A stretch of 59,182 bases of DNA from Deinococcus arboris (GTDB lineage Bacteria; Deinococcota; Deinococci; Deinococcales; Deinococcaceae): assembly GCF_009755355.1 (NCBI RefSeq), contig NZ_WQLB01000029.1:1-59182 (forward strand). Direction: 5' to 3'. The notes under the pieces are model-generated. The model did not search any database, was not told where the DNA came from, and was given only the letters and a program-made list of their open reading frames with translations. The position numbers and the translations under genes were made by a program. Positions 10,143-18,443 of the stretch are shown in pieces. The first letter of the stretch is position 1; each line of letters starts with the position of its first letter.

Positions 10143-11579
10143 CTATCCTCTGGGCCTCCCTTGCGCCGCCCGGCGAGCGGCCTCCACGGTCGCCAAACCA
10201 TGCTCCTCTGCAAAAGCCAGCAGATATGCTTTTAAATCGGCCTTCTGCGTGCGGGCCACCAGCTGCCGCGAGAATTCGACGGCACTGATCTGCCCTGCAC
10301 GACACTGTCCTTCAAGCTGATCAAAACCTGCTTCTGAGAGCACGCCTTTGGCCAGGAAGCGGATAGTGGACTTGCTTCCCTCCCATTGGCTCACTGAATC
10401 CAGGGCCAGTAGCGTGGCCTGCTGCGCCTGGAACTCAGCGTCGTGGTTCGCTTCCAGGACCTGGGTCGCTACCTGGGCAGCCTGCTTCACCTTTTCTGCC
10501 GATCGCGTCGGCATGACTTCTGGCAACTCGTACTTGTCAGGGTTCCGGAGAATGTCGAGGGCCAGCCCCCCTGAACTGCGGAGGTTTTTCCGGCTCTTGA
10601 CATAGGTCACGGCTCGCCGGATCTGCTCCAGGGAATAGTCACGGGCCGCCTCTTCAGCCCGGTCGCGTGCCACCTTTACCTCGAGGAGCAGCTGCAGCCC
10701 CTCGGCATCTGGCGGGGGGAGAGCAGGGGCAGTCTCAACCGGCGTAAACCGGTAGGTGATTTCCTGAGTGGCGCCTTGGCCGGTGTATTCCACGCCGGCC
10801 AGGTAGCCCAGGGCCTGCAATTCCTTATGGGCGCTTTCCAGGGTGCGTCGGATCTTCCGTGGGTCTGTATTGATGATGCCGCACCGCCCACCCCAATCTG
10901 CCACCCGGCAGGTCAGCGTGTCGTCGGCCGGCCGGTGCGCCTGCAACATCCGGTACAGGGCCCGGGCGACCGGCTGTTTGCAGTCCATCAGCAGCTTGCG
11001 GTCAAGGTTCTGGTAGTACCCAGCGCGAATGCTGGCGGCCAGCGGTTCAGAGAGTCGAATCACCAGTTTGCCGTGTGCTTCCAGGTCATGGAGTTCAGGG
11101 GAGTCGTGCCGTCTGCCCTGGGTCCAAAACTGAATCGAGCTGATCAGGCTCAGCGATGTATTGGAAAACCGGCCCCAGGTGCTGTCTGCAGGGACATCCC
11201 CCAGCGCCACCATGAATCCTACTCGCCACAGGCGCAGCAGGCTTTCGCGCAGCCGTTTGTACAGCACGCCGGAGGTATTCTGGTACACCATCTGCACGAT
11301 CTCGTACGCCGTGGTCGTTACCGTGTTGTTGGCCGGGCACCCCTGAAACAGGAACAGCGTCTCCAGCGCCATCAGAATGTCAGTGTCAGCGCCTCGCGGC
11401 CGCCCGAAATCGCCAGCATAGCCGTCGACGGTGTAGACCGTATCACCGACTTCAGAGCGTATAGTCCAGCGCCGATTAAGGGGACTGTCTTCCTCGATGC
11501 GGCTCTGGATGCTGATGATGCCCACCTGGGCAACGAAGCGCTCAGCCGTGAGCGGCGTGGCGTCGTTGAGCTTCTTCAT
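10143..11579 (-). CDS. Plasmid replication initiator (RepA-like), replicon 2
   Basis: A 478-residue protein starting at ATG 11579, with AGGAG about seven bases upstream. Key segments are ALETLFLFQGCPANNTVTTT, LYKRLRESLLRLWRVGFMV (winged-helix-like), VIRLSEPLAASIRAGYYQNL and TLESAHKELQALGYLAGVEY; the last two align with the replicon 1 initiator. The C-terminal 150 residues are charged and helical. The nine iterons upstream of its start (11688-12120) are its probable binding sites. ParB and ParA lie 2.4 kb away in the same orientation and probably belong to this replicon. Confidence 0.87.
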   Translation of the reverse strand: MKKLNDATPLTAERFVAQVGIISIQSRIEEDSPLNRRWTIRSEVGDTVYTVDGYAGDFGRPRGADTDILMALETLFLFQGCPANNTVTTTAYEIVQMVYQNTSGVLYKRLRESLLRLWRVGFMVALGDVPADSTWGRFSNTSLSLISSIQFWTQGRRHDSPELHDLEAHGKLVIRLSEPLAASIRAGYYQNLDRKLLMDCKQPVARALYRMLQAHRPADDTLTCRVADWGGRCGIINTDPRKIRRTLESAHKELQALGYLAGVEYTGQGATQEITYRFTPVETAPALPPPDAEGLQLLLEVKVARDRAEEAARDYSLEQIRRAVTYVKSRKNLRSSGGLALDILRNPDKYELPEVMPTRSAEKVKQAAQVATQVLEANHDAEFQAQQATLLALDSVSQWEGSKSTIRFLAKGVLSEAGFDQLEGQCRAGQISAVEFSRQLVARTQKADLKAYLLAFAEEHGLATVEAARRAAQGRPRG

Positions 11580-11687
11580 GCGGACTCCTGCGGGGTGTTG
11601 TGTGTTTTTAACTTCTTGTAACTACTATAAAGAACAACAACATGGCGGGGGTAAGGATGCGTTCTAGACGACATTTTCTGGCAAAAA

Positions 11688-12120
11688 CCGCCCAAAGCTT
11701 ACGAGGTTTTTCCTCAAAATCGGACAAAGCTTACGAGGTTTTGGGACAGAAACGGACAAAGCTTACGAGGCTCAGTGGGCGAACCGCCCAAACCTCACGA
11801 GCCCCGCTGTTTTCTTGACTGTCAGAACTGAATTTACCGTGTCAGAGCGCAGATTTCTGTTAAGCGCCCAAAGCTTACGAGGGTTGGCTGGACGAAGTTT
11901 ACGATGCAGCCTTGACCAAAACGGACAAAGCTTACGATACCTGGCGACACCGTCTGACACATATGATTTTCTGGCACTAGGAAGAGATTTCTCCGTTCCA
12001 GGGATGAACTAGACTCGCTCCCGCCGCCCAAACCTTACGATAGGGGGAAACGCAGCGTAGGGGCTCGGACCTCCTTTTCAGAGCTAGACGGCTCCTCAAA
12101 CCGCCCAAACCTTACGATAG
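11688..12120 (+). repeat. Iteron array 2, origin of the second replicon
   Basis: Nine related elements, consensus CGNNCAAAGCTTACGA, lie at about 11688, 11721, 11753, 11784, 11865, 11890, 11922, 12024 and 12101. Two subtypes alternate: CGCCCAAAGCTTACGAGG and CGGACAAAGCTTACGAGG, plus a CAAACCTTACGATAGG variant in the distal pair. The first four are 31-33 bp apart. The sequence is unrelated to iteron array 1. The remaining stretch 12121-12471 holds nothing recognisable. Confidence 0.88.
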
Positions 12121-12471
12121 GCGGCAGGCGTCTGCTGGCTACCTCGGGTCTGGTTCATCCGTTGAGCACTCTGGACATGACTGGCCGGACCTTGAGCATG
12201 GCCCCAATGACCGCCACGTACAGTATGGCCAACCCCTGCCCAGCCGGCCCCATCCCCCAGTTCAGCAAGGTCCTGAATCTGACGCCAGACGAGGGCTAGG
12301 GCGGTGTGGGATGCTTGGGCGCACAGGGCGCCCCCAGCGCTGGCCAGGAAAGCGGTGACGCTGCCTTGGAGCGCATCAGGCGCGGCGCTAGTCTGCCATC
12401 CCGTCAGTCCAGCACTCCCAGCCAGACCGTACCGACACTCTGAATGACATGAGGGGAACCAGCCGCTCGGG

Positions 12472-12912
12472 CTAGCCCAGCAGGCAGCCTAGAGCGGAGC
12501 CGGCCCCTGTCAGCGTGAAGGTCAGGCACAGGCGCTGGGCGAACGAGGCATGCATGCGGTCACTGTACGGCGCGCGGCGTGTCTTCCACCGGCGCCGTGT
12601 GGATGTCTGGGTCCGGGTAGCACTGTCCCGCACCAGGGCACCATAGGCCAGGTCGGCATCGGGGAAGGGCACAAAGCGCGCGCAGAGCGCTGCAGCCACA
12701 TCCCGTTCATGCCAGCCGTCCTCGCACCGGACCGAAGCCGGGATGGCTACGTTCACTGCCGGCGTCAGGTGGTACCCGCCGTGGCGGCCCATCACCACGA
12801 AGGTCACGCCCGGCTGCACCGCCTCCACTTCCAGGAACGTGCCCCACGGACTCGCTCCACAGAGTTGGAGCGAGTCCGTGGGGCACGTTCTGGTCAAGCG
12901 TAGGGCGGTCAA
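12472..12912 (-). CDS. Hypothetical protein, doubtful
   Basis: An open frame of 146 residues whose middle part (TFLEVEAVQPGVTFVVMGRHGG ends a hydrophobic, beta-rich stretch, then ERDVAAALCARFVPFPDADL) looks protein-like. Its N-terminal 25 codons are formed by the perfect inverted repeat at 12836-12889, so the true start is unclear and the gene may be a remnant. No family recognised. Confidence 0.35.
   Translation of the reverse strand: MTALRLTRTCPTDSLQLCGASPWGTFLEVEAVQPGVTFVVMGRHGGYHLTPAVNVAIPASVRCEDGWHERDVAAALCARFVPFPDADLAYGALVRDSATRTQTSTRRRWKTRRAPYSDRMHASFAQRLCLTFTLTGAGSALGCLLG
12836..12889. repeat. 24-bp perfect inverted repeat with a 6-base loop
   Basis: Left arm 12836-12859 (AACGTGCCCCACGGACTCGC followed by TCCA), loop CAGAGT, right arm 12866-12889, exact complement. 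There is no T-run on either side, so it is not an ordinary terminator. Confidence 0.95.
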
Positions 12913-12923
12913 TCCACTGTGGA

Positions 12924-13843
12924 TCAGTCATGAGACACCTCAGGCAGCAGTCGAGGGACCTGCTGGGCCGGCAGGCCCTGGGTCAGGTGATGGGCCAGGT
13001 GGGCGACCAGAAAGCAGACGGGCACTCCTAGGAGGCCACTTCCGGTCACGCCCACGTGGGTCCAGCCCAGCCATACGACGGCCACCAGCACGGGAAAATG
13101 GGCGGTGTACAGGGCGTAACTGCGCTCCCCCAGCCACTGGGTCCAGCGCTGCTGAATAGAAGTGAGGGCACAAGCACTCAAAGGCCAACAGCAGCCTGGC
13201 GGCGCCCAAGGCGATCAGCCAGCGCAGGAACGGACCGTCACTGCCCAGCAGGTGACGGCACAGCAGCGCGCCGCCCAGGAGGCCTAGCAGCACACCCAAC
13301 AGAAACATGGGCATGACCATCGAGGGCCAGAAGATGAAGACCATATCGAATGCCAAGGGCAGGCTGATCAGCAGCGCACTGGTGTAGAGCTTGAGGGACA
13401 GGGTCCACAGCGGGGGGTTGATGCGGTTGACCTCGAACCAGCCACCTAGGGTCAGCACGCCTTTGATGGCCAGCCCGGTCAGGATGGGCAAGAGCCCGTG
13501 CGGGGTCAGATCAACGGGCAGGTTGGCAGCGAGCGGGGCGGGCCAGGCCGAGGCCCAGCACGGCGCCCAGCAGGCCCAGGGGGGCCAGACAGCGCAGGCG
13601 GGCGGCCGTATAGGGCCACAGGGCCGGCCGGCGCACATAGCTGCGGGCGACGACCAGGCCACTGAGGACGAAAAAGACGTCGACGGCGGGAGCTCCGAAG
13701 TGCCACAGCAGGTAGTCGAACGAGCTGGGCTGGGTGCGCCTAGGCAGGAAGGTCAGCGCGGCGACGTGGGTGAGCACCACGGCGAGCGCCAGCAGGCCGC
13801 AGAGACCGTCGAAGGCCAGCACACGGGGGTGTGGGGTGGACAT
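12924..13843 (-). pseudogene. Acyltransferase-3 family membrane enzyme (OafA/YrhL-like), two frameshifts
   Basis: On the minus strand the N-terminus MSTPHPRVLAFDGLCGLLAL and FGAPAVDVFFVLSGLVVARS match acyltransferase-3 proteins, which transfer acyl groups to cell-surface sugars. At about 13530 the frame shifts to LAANLPVDLTPHGLLPILTG...GVLLGLLGGALLC, and at about 13165 it shifts again to LGERSYALYTAHFPVLVAVV, the usual C-terminal membrane part. All pieces are in order, so the gene was full length before the two lesions. It follows ParB in the same orientation. Confidence 0.8.
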
Positions 13844-13988
13844 AGGGTACCTTCTGAGCAACGTCGCGCGCCCCAAGCAAGGCTGTGGGGCGCATGCCGC
13901 AGCTTAGGAAGGGTCAGGTTCCCACCAAAACGAGCGGGAAAAGCCCTGTGGCCTCTCCCCTCCCCTGTTGATGGATTTTCCGTGCCCA

Positions 13989-14873
13989 TCACGCCAACAG
14001 GGCGCGCAACTGCTCAATCAGTTTGATGGCCTTGTCCGCCTGGACGCCACTGAGATTTTCGAGCTTGCCGAGGTCACCCCGCAGGCCCTTGACCGAGAGG
14101 CGCACGGGCGGTGGGGGGGCCTGACAGGTCAAGACCGCTTCGCGCACCTGAGCCGCCGACCACTGGCCCTGCACGGCCTCGGTCAGCAGCTGCGCGCGGG
14201 CTTCTGGATCCACCAGGCGTTGCAGCTCGTAGGCCGCTTTCACGTCCAGAGCCCTGCGCTCCACGGCGGCCAGTTCGTCCGGCGTGAAGTTCAGGATCTT
14301 GCTGCGCTGCTGCGACCACACGCTCACGCCAGTGCCGTAGGTCGCCTGAAGCCAGGCCCCCAGCCCGTGGGTGTCGTCCTGTTTGCCCGTGCGCACTCCG
14401 TTGAGGTAGCGGACCAACTCGTCCTGGCCCAGGCCCGTGCGCCGCGCCATCAGTTTGAACCCACTCATTGTCTGGTCGATGATGGAGGGATTGGACCGCT
14501 GGGCGTTTTCGATCAGGGCCAGTTCCTCGGCCCGCTCGGGCGTGACCTGACCGAAGTTCAGGACGGGCAACTGGGCCAGACCAGCCAGGGGTGCGGCATG
14601 GTACCGGCGCTCCCCTGCAATCAGGCTGTAGCCCCCTGGTACGATGCGCACCCACAGAGGTTGCAGAATGCCGTGCTCGCGGATGGACGCGGCAAGGCCT
14701 TCCAGAGACTCCGGCGTGAACACGTCCGCGGTGTACCGGCCCCGGGGGTTGAAGCCGGCTTCAACCTGCACGCTCCCCAGGGGCACCGTCGTGTAGACCG
14801 CCTGATTCGTGATGGCCGCGAGGTCCTCCACGGCCGGTACCAGGTGGCTCAGGCTGCGGCGCGTCTTGGTCAT
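13989..14873 (-). CDS. parB: ParB-family partition protein
   Basis: A 294-residue protein with the ParB/Srx-like box (ESLEGLAASIREHGILQPLW, YSLIAGERRYHAA), the following box II (ELALIENAQRSNPSIIDQ), then a helix-turn-helix segment and a C-terminal dimerisation tail (GVQADKAIKLIEQLRALLA). Its ATG overlaps the ParA stop codon (ATGA, 14870-14873), so the two are translationally coupled. It should bind centromere-like sites near the operon; candidate palindromes are at 16112 and 16305. Confidence 0.9.
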   Translation of the reverse strand: MTKTRRSLSHLVPAVEDLAAITNQAVYTTVPLGSVQVEAGFNPRGRYTADVFTPESLEGLAASIREHGILQPLWVRIVPGGYSLIAGERRYHAAPLAGLAQLPVLNFGQVTPERAEELALIENAQRSNPSIIDQTMSGFKLMARRTGLGQDELVRYLNGVRTGKQDDTHGLGAWLQATYGTGVSVWSQQRSKILNFTPDELAAVERRALDVKAAYELQRLVDPEARAQLLTEAVQGQWSAAQVREAVLTCQAPPPPVRLSVKGLRGDLGKLENLSGVQADKAIKLIEQLRALLA

Positions 14874-15871
14874 GCGGGCACCGGAACGTGCAGCAGGCCC
14901 AGCAGATGCCGGGTCATGGTGACGATATCCTCACTGACCTTGGTTTTGGGCTTGCACAGCACCGCCGGCAAGCGCAGTTCCGTGGCGCTCCCCATGGTGG
15001 CCAGGCTGTCGCGAACATTCGGCGTGATGGGGGCCAGCTGACTGAGTTCCCCGTGCAGGTGCTCGAGCAGGACCTTGTGGTGATTGACGTCCTCACGGAT
15101 GCGGTTGGGTACAAAGGCCGTGAGTTTCAGGGTCGGGGCGATGCCCCGGGCCACCTTGACCATCTTCAGGAGGATGTCGAGGTTTTCCAGCCCCTTGATG
15201 CCAGAGACCGGGACGATCAGGTGATCGGCGGCCGCCACGCTGGCGGTCAGGAAGTTGGTCCGCTGCGGCTTGGTGTCGAGAATCACGAAGTCGTAGGGCT
15301 CCGGCATGGCGGCCAGCCGTGCGTCAATGGCCTCGCGCAGGTTACTCGCGCGGGAAAAATCGTTGTTCAGGATGCTGTCCACGCTGTTGAGCGTGTCGTT
15401 GGCCGGCCAGACGTCGACGCCGTGCACGGGCATTGGATCAGGCAGGGGGAGCGGCTCGTCGCGGCTGAACACCCGGCTGACTGTGGCCTCTTCCTGGCGG
15501 GCCGGGGACGCGGGGTCGTCATGGAGCCCCAGGGCCTTGGTCAGGCTGGCCTGGGGATCCAGATCAAAGAGGGCCACCTTGTAACCCAGCAGGGCCAGGC
15601 TGTAGGCCAACTCACGGGCCACGGTGGATTTACCTTCACCTCCGGAAGCGTTGGCAATGACGAGGCGTTGGGTGGGCATGAATTCCTCCTTGGAACGGCG
15701 AGCGCGGGCGCGGTGCATCATCAGGGCCCAATAGTCGGCCATGGGAATCAGGGCCGCCATCGGCGCGGCGTGTCGCTCAATCACCACCCGTTGTCCCGCG
15801 CTGACCTGCTCCAGCGTGGTGTACAGGTGCGAGCGCAGGGCTGCGGATTTGCAGCTGAGATCACTCTCCAC
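14870..15871 (-). CDS. parA: ParA-family ATPase with an in-frame N-terminal Phd/YefM-like domain
   Basis: From GTG 15871 the frame encodes 333 residues. Residues 1-50 (LRSHLYTTLEQVSAGQRVVI, ERHAAPMAALIPMADYWAL) look like a Phd/YefM antitoxin DNA-binding domain. From residue 65 (MPTQRLVIANASGGEGKSTV) it is a ParA ATPase with a Walker A GGEGKST, FDLDPQASLTKALG and ILDTKPQ. The signature lysine usual in ParA Walker A (KGGxGK) is serine here. A strong AAGGAGGAATTC lies immediately before the ATG at 15679, inside the frame. The locus could therefore make a 333-residue fusion, a 269-residue ParA alone, or both. An autoregulatory role for the Phd-like part is inference. Confidence 0.87.
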   Translation of the reverse strand: MESDLSCKSAALRSHLYTTLEQVSAGQRVVIERHAAPMAALIPMADYWALMMHRARARRSKEEFMPTQRLVIANASGGEGKSTVARELAYSLALLGYKVALFDLDPQASLTKALGLHDDPASPARQEEATVSRVFSRDEPLPLPDPMPVHGVDVWPANDTLNSVDSILNNDFSRASNLREAIDARLAAMPEPYDFVILDTKPQRTNFLTASVAAADHLIVPVSGIKGLENLDILLKMVKVARGIAPTLKLTAFVPNRIREDVNHHKVLLEHLHGELSQLAPITPNVRDSLATMGSATELRLPAVLCKPKTKVSEDIVTMTRHLLGLLHVPVPA

Positions 15872-15879
15872 TGCCTCAG

Positions 15880-15906
15880 TTTATAAAGGTTGTACAACCT
15901 TTTCAA
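15880..15906 (-). promoter_or_regulatory. Promoter of parAB overlapped by an 18-bp perfect palindrome (operator)
   Basis: On the minus strand TTGAAA (15906-15901) and TATAAA (15885-15880) are separated by 15 bp. AAAGGTTGTACAACCTTT (15885-15902) is perfectly self-complementary and fills the spacer, so a dimer bound there would block RNA polymerase. The GTG of the Phd-ParA frame is only nine bases past the -10 box. The obvious candidate ligand is the Phd-like N-terminal domain of the same gene product. Confidence 0.7.
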
Positions 15907-15934
15907 GTTTCGTCTAGAGATGGAGGGCCCGAGA

Positions 15935-15969
15935 GCACCACCTTCCCGTTCCGGTGAGGTGCCTTTTTT
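15935..15969 (+). terminator. Possible rho-independent terminator
   Basis: GCACCACC pairs imperfectly with GGTGAGGTGC and is followed by six T (15964-15969) on the plus strand. It would stop plus-strand transcription leaving the back of the parAB promoter. Confidence 0.4.
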
Positions 15970-16111
15970 GCGAAATAATTGCGGAGCGAGGAAGAGTTAA
16001 AGCTGCGCATTCCTTTAAGGGCTACGCACACGTTTATTCCGTCCCCCCCCCTCTCTAACTAGCAACCAGAAACTGACGACCTGGACGGAAGATTCTGGCA
16101 GGTTATCGTTT

Positions 16112-16321
16112 GGGGACACCGGGTGTCTCCGGCAGAAGAGGTTGGCAGCAAGTGTAGACCATGGCCCACTATTAAGAAAGCCGGACCTGAAGAAGCGACT
16201 TGCCTTTCGCACTGCTCAGAGGGGGTTTGGACATTCCATCTTCCCTCAGGTCGGATTGCTGAATTTCTCCGCCTAGAGGACGAGTTCAAGCCGAGGTTGA
16301 TCCGGGGACACCGGGTGTCCC
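16112..16321. promoter_or_regulatory. Two copies of a GC-rich palindrome, candidate parS-like sites
   Basis: GGGGACACCGGGTGTCTCC at 16112-16130 and GGGGACACCGGGTGTCCC at 16304-16321. The second contains a 17-bp perfect palindrome around a central G; the first has one mismatch. They lie 240 and 430 bp upstream of the parAB start, with no convincing gene between. Location and symmetry suggest ParB binding; the sequence is not one I recognise as a known parS. Confidence 0.45.
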
Positions 16322-16422
16322 TGCTCAGGGAGTGGGTTGGACTGTGCGGCCTCTTAGGGAAAAGGCACGGTGGCGCGGAGCATCGTCAGCAGGTCTCCCC
16401 CGACAGCCGCTGCGGCTCGCCA

Positions 16423-17020
16423 CTATATGACCGGGTGAAGCGCCAAGCTGGTGTCTGATGGGCGTTGAACACATCCTTTCGTTAGAGCGTTACTGTGCTG
16501 CACGATGGTCGGCATGCCCGTGAGGCCCAGAGTGATCAGGGCCATATCGGTCGCCAAAGGGCTTAGATCGGCGGCCTGGACTTGAAGGTGCAGCCGACTG
16601 GCGTCCAGTCCCTCCAGCGCTTCGGCAAAGGCGAGCACCAAGATGTCGCAAGCGGGTTCTGCAGCCGTCAGTGTGCGGCTGGGCTCGGGAGAGCACACTC
16701 AGACGCGCCATCAGCCTGGCGACGGTGCTCTGGGTGTGGACTTCGCCCAGGCGTTGCCAGGTCATGAGGCTGACGCGGTCCATGTACGTCTCGCCGGACA
16801 CGTCATCAAAGGGGTTCCACAGCTTGTGGCCCAGCACATCTCCGAAGGCCTCGCAGAGCGTCTCCAGTTCTGCATAGAGATACCGCTGCACGGTGCGGCA
16901 GTACTCGTCTTCCCGCGCACTGCAACTGCACACACGTGGCCATTATGAAATCGCGGAACACGTCGCCGTAATGGTGTTCCAGGGCTTGAACCTTCTTCGG
17001 CCAGAGGGAGGCTGGGTCAT
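16423..17020 (-). pseudogene. Unknown protein, frameshifted twice
   Basis: Minus-strand segments in three frames line up as one former protein: WPKKVQALEHHYGDVFRDFI, then EDEYCRTVQRYLYAELETLC, VLGHKLWNPFDDVSGETYMD and QRLGEVHTQSTVARLMARLS, then TLTAAEPACDILVLAFAEAL to GMPTIVQHSNAL. Composition is protein-like throughout. No family recognised. Shifts lie near 16925 and 16690. Confidence 0.5.
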
Positions 17021-17195
17021 GGGGGCAACCTCCGCTTCACCCGCCGCGCCGCCCGGCGCGACCCTGGGAGATTTCATCCCTTCCAGGTCGGCACCGGGAG
17101 GTGAGTCATGGGTGGCGAGTACTCAGTCGCTGTGCCCCGTGAGGTGCAGCAGGCGGTCCAGCAGATCGAAAGGCGGCGCGCCGTCGAGAGGGAGT

Positions 17196-17447
17196 ATGGG
17201 CCGCTACGGGGCATTCAGCACGCGGGCAGATGCCGAGGCGTATCTGGAGCGGATCATCGACCTGGCTCGCCGCGCGCAGGCCCGTCAGGACCTGGGGCTG
17301 ACCACGTTGCCTGCCAGGATGAGCGACACCTACCTACCGGCCACCCACAGCAACGGCTACCTCACCGAAGTGCTCTCCTGGGTGGACGTGGTGCGGAACC
17401 TGACGGCCTTCGGGTGGGCGGTGCAGCAGACCCTGCTGGGGAGCTAG
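17196..17447 (+). CDS. Small hypothetical protein, first of a four-gene run
   Basis: An 83-residue protein (MGRYGAFSTRADAEAYLERI, then LARRAQARQDLG) with a GAGAGGGAG ribosome site. A second open frame starts at 17108 with a better ribosome site (GGAGGTGAGTC) and 30 protein-like residues before it becomes a shadow of this gene, so a frameshift may have split one longer protein. Followed six bases after its stop by a VRR-NUC-like gene. No family recognised. Confidence 0.55.
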   Translation: MGRYGAFSTRADAEAYLERIIDLARRAQARQDLGLTTLPARMSDTYLPATHSNGYLTEVLSWVDVVRNLTAFGWAVQQTLLGS

Positions 17448-17453
17448 TGCGGC

Positions 17454-17672
17454 GTGATCTGGACCACGGCGGGCTGGCCGGACTTGCAGGTGTACCGCGC
17501 CCCCCGCCGGCTGTTCTTCCTGGAACTGAGGCAGCCGGGCAAGAAGCCCTTCGAGGCCCAACTGGCCGCCCATGCCCGATTGCGTCTCGCCGGCTTTCGC
17601 GTGACCGTCGCCTACACCTTTGACCAGGCCCTGGCCGCCGCTCAGGAGGAACTGTGCGCACCCAGTTATTGA
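17454..17672 (+). CDS. Short VRR-NUC-like nuclease domain protein
   Basis: A 72-residue protein starting with GTG. GWPDLQVYRAPRRLFFLELR has the pattern of VRR-NUC endonucleases (PD, spacer, then hydrophobic-E-L-K), a PD-(D/E)xK fold found in phage and repair proteins. Here the final lysine is arginine, and the upstream glutamate-containing helix of the family is absent, so it may be a truncated or inactive form. The tail (LRLAGFRVTVAYTFDQALAA) fits the domain's end. It overlaps the next gene by 19 bases. Confidence 0.55.
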   Translation: MIWTTAGWPDLQVYRAPRRLFFLELRQPGKKPFEAQLAAHARLRLAGFRVTVAYTFDQALAAAQEELCAPSY

Positions 17673-17869
17673 TCATTCCGGCGCCCCTGACCCTGCCCGG
17701 TGAATTCCAGGGGACCGTGACCTTGCGCGCCACGCCTGATGGTGGAGCGGACCTGCTGGCCACGGGGGCCGGCACCCAGTACAACCGCCTGGCGCCCCAT
17801 GCACTGGACGCTTTGCGGGACTGGCTGTGCGAATTGCGGGGCCTGCCCAACGGGGGAAGGGAGAGGTGA
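17654..17869 (+). CDS. Small hypothetical protein
   Basis: A 71-residue frame starting with GTG inside the end of the VRR-NUC-like gene and ending at TGA 17869, where it overlaps the next start by four bases. The chain of overlaps with genes on both sides argues for a real operon. Beta-rich N-terminus (QLLIIPAPLTLPGEFQGTVT). No family recognised. Confidence 0.5.
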   Translation: MRTQLLIIPAPLTLPGEFQGTVTLRATPDGGADLLATGAGTQYNRLAPHALDALRDWLCELRGLPNGGRER

Positions 17870-18114
17870 AACCCCCTTCTCGATGGCAAATGGAGCGCGA
17901 ATACGAACAGGCGTTAGCCGCCACTAACGATCCGGTGCTGCGCGGCCTGATCACGGCGACCTATCTGCGGCTGCGGCGGGGGTACGTGCGGGTAGGTGAC
18001 TTAAAGGGCCACTACCTCTACGACCTGGGGTTGACCCCGAAGGTGCTGGGCGGGCCGGACGTGTCTCGCCAACTGCCACCAGTCATCCGCAGATCTAGAA
18101 GGAGAGCGGCGTGA
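17866..18114 (+). CDS. Small hypothetical protein, last of the run
   Basis: An 82-residue protein starting at GTG 17866, overlapping the previous stop (GTGA), with GGGAAGGGAGAG upstream. MEREYEQALAATNDPVLRGL suggests an alpha-helical fold, and the basic C-terminus RRSRRRAA could bind nucleic acid. No family recognised. The overlapping small-gene layout is phage-like. Confidence 0.55.
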   Translation: MKPPSRWQMEREYEQALAATNDPVLRGLITATYLRLRRGYVRVGDLKGHYLYDLGLTPKVLGGPDVSRQLPPVIRRSRRRAA

Positions 18115-18164
18115 CCCTCAGGCAAGTACGCCCGCAGAGCGAGCAGGACACCCGCAGGGCTGGG

Positions 18165-18443
18165 CTATATCCCGAGCCACACATCCAGGAGCAGTCGTAC
18201 GCCGCAGGCGATCAGGGTGGCTACCCACCAGGTCTTGCCCAACTGTTTGGGCGCGTCAGTGAGCAGCGCGCCCAAGAGGAAGGTCGTCAGTGTCAGCAGG
18301 GTCAGGGCAGCGAACCTTGGAATGTCCTGGCCTGTCCCACCCGCTGGAAAGACGTCGGCCAGCACACGACTCGCACCCCACGACGCGATCAGCAGGGTGA
18401 GAACGGTCGCATACCACCACCAGGGGCGCCTGAAGTACTCCAT
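18165..18443 (-). CDS. Small three-helix membrane protein
   Basis: A 92-residue protein from ATG 18443 (AGGAAG six bases upstream) with hydrophobic segments YATVLTLLIASWGASRVLA, FAALTLLTLTTFLLGALL and WWVATLIACGVRLLLDVWL. Runs against its neighbours. No family recognised. Confidence 0.6.
   Translation of the reverse strand: MEYFRRPWWWYATVLTLLIASWGASRVLADVFPAGGTGQDIPRFAALTLLTLTTFLLGALLTDAPKQLGKTWWVATLIACGVRLLLDVWLGI

Noticed and set aside
10776..11621. 281-codon plus-strand frame
   Set aside because: Antisense of the replicon 2 initiator; no motifs of its own.
14888..15886. 332-codon plus-strand frame
   Set aside because: Antisense of ParA.
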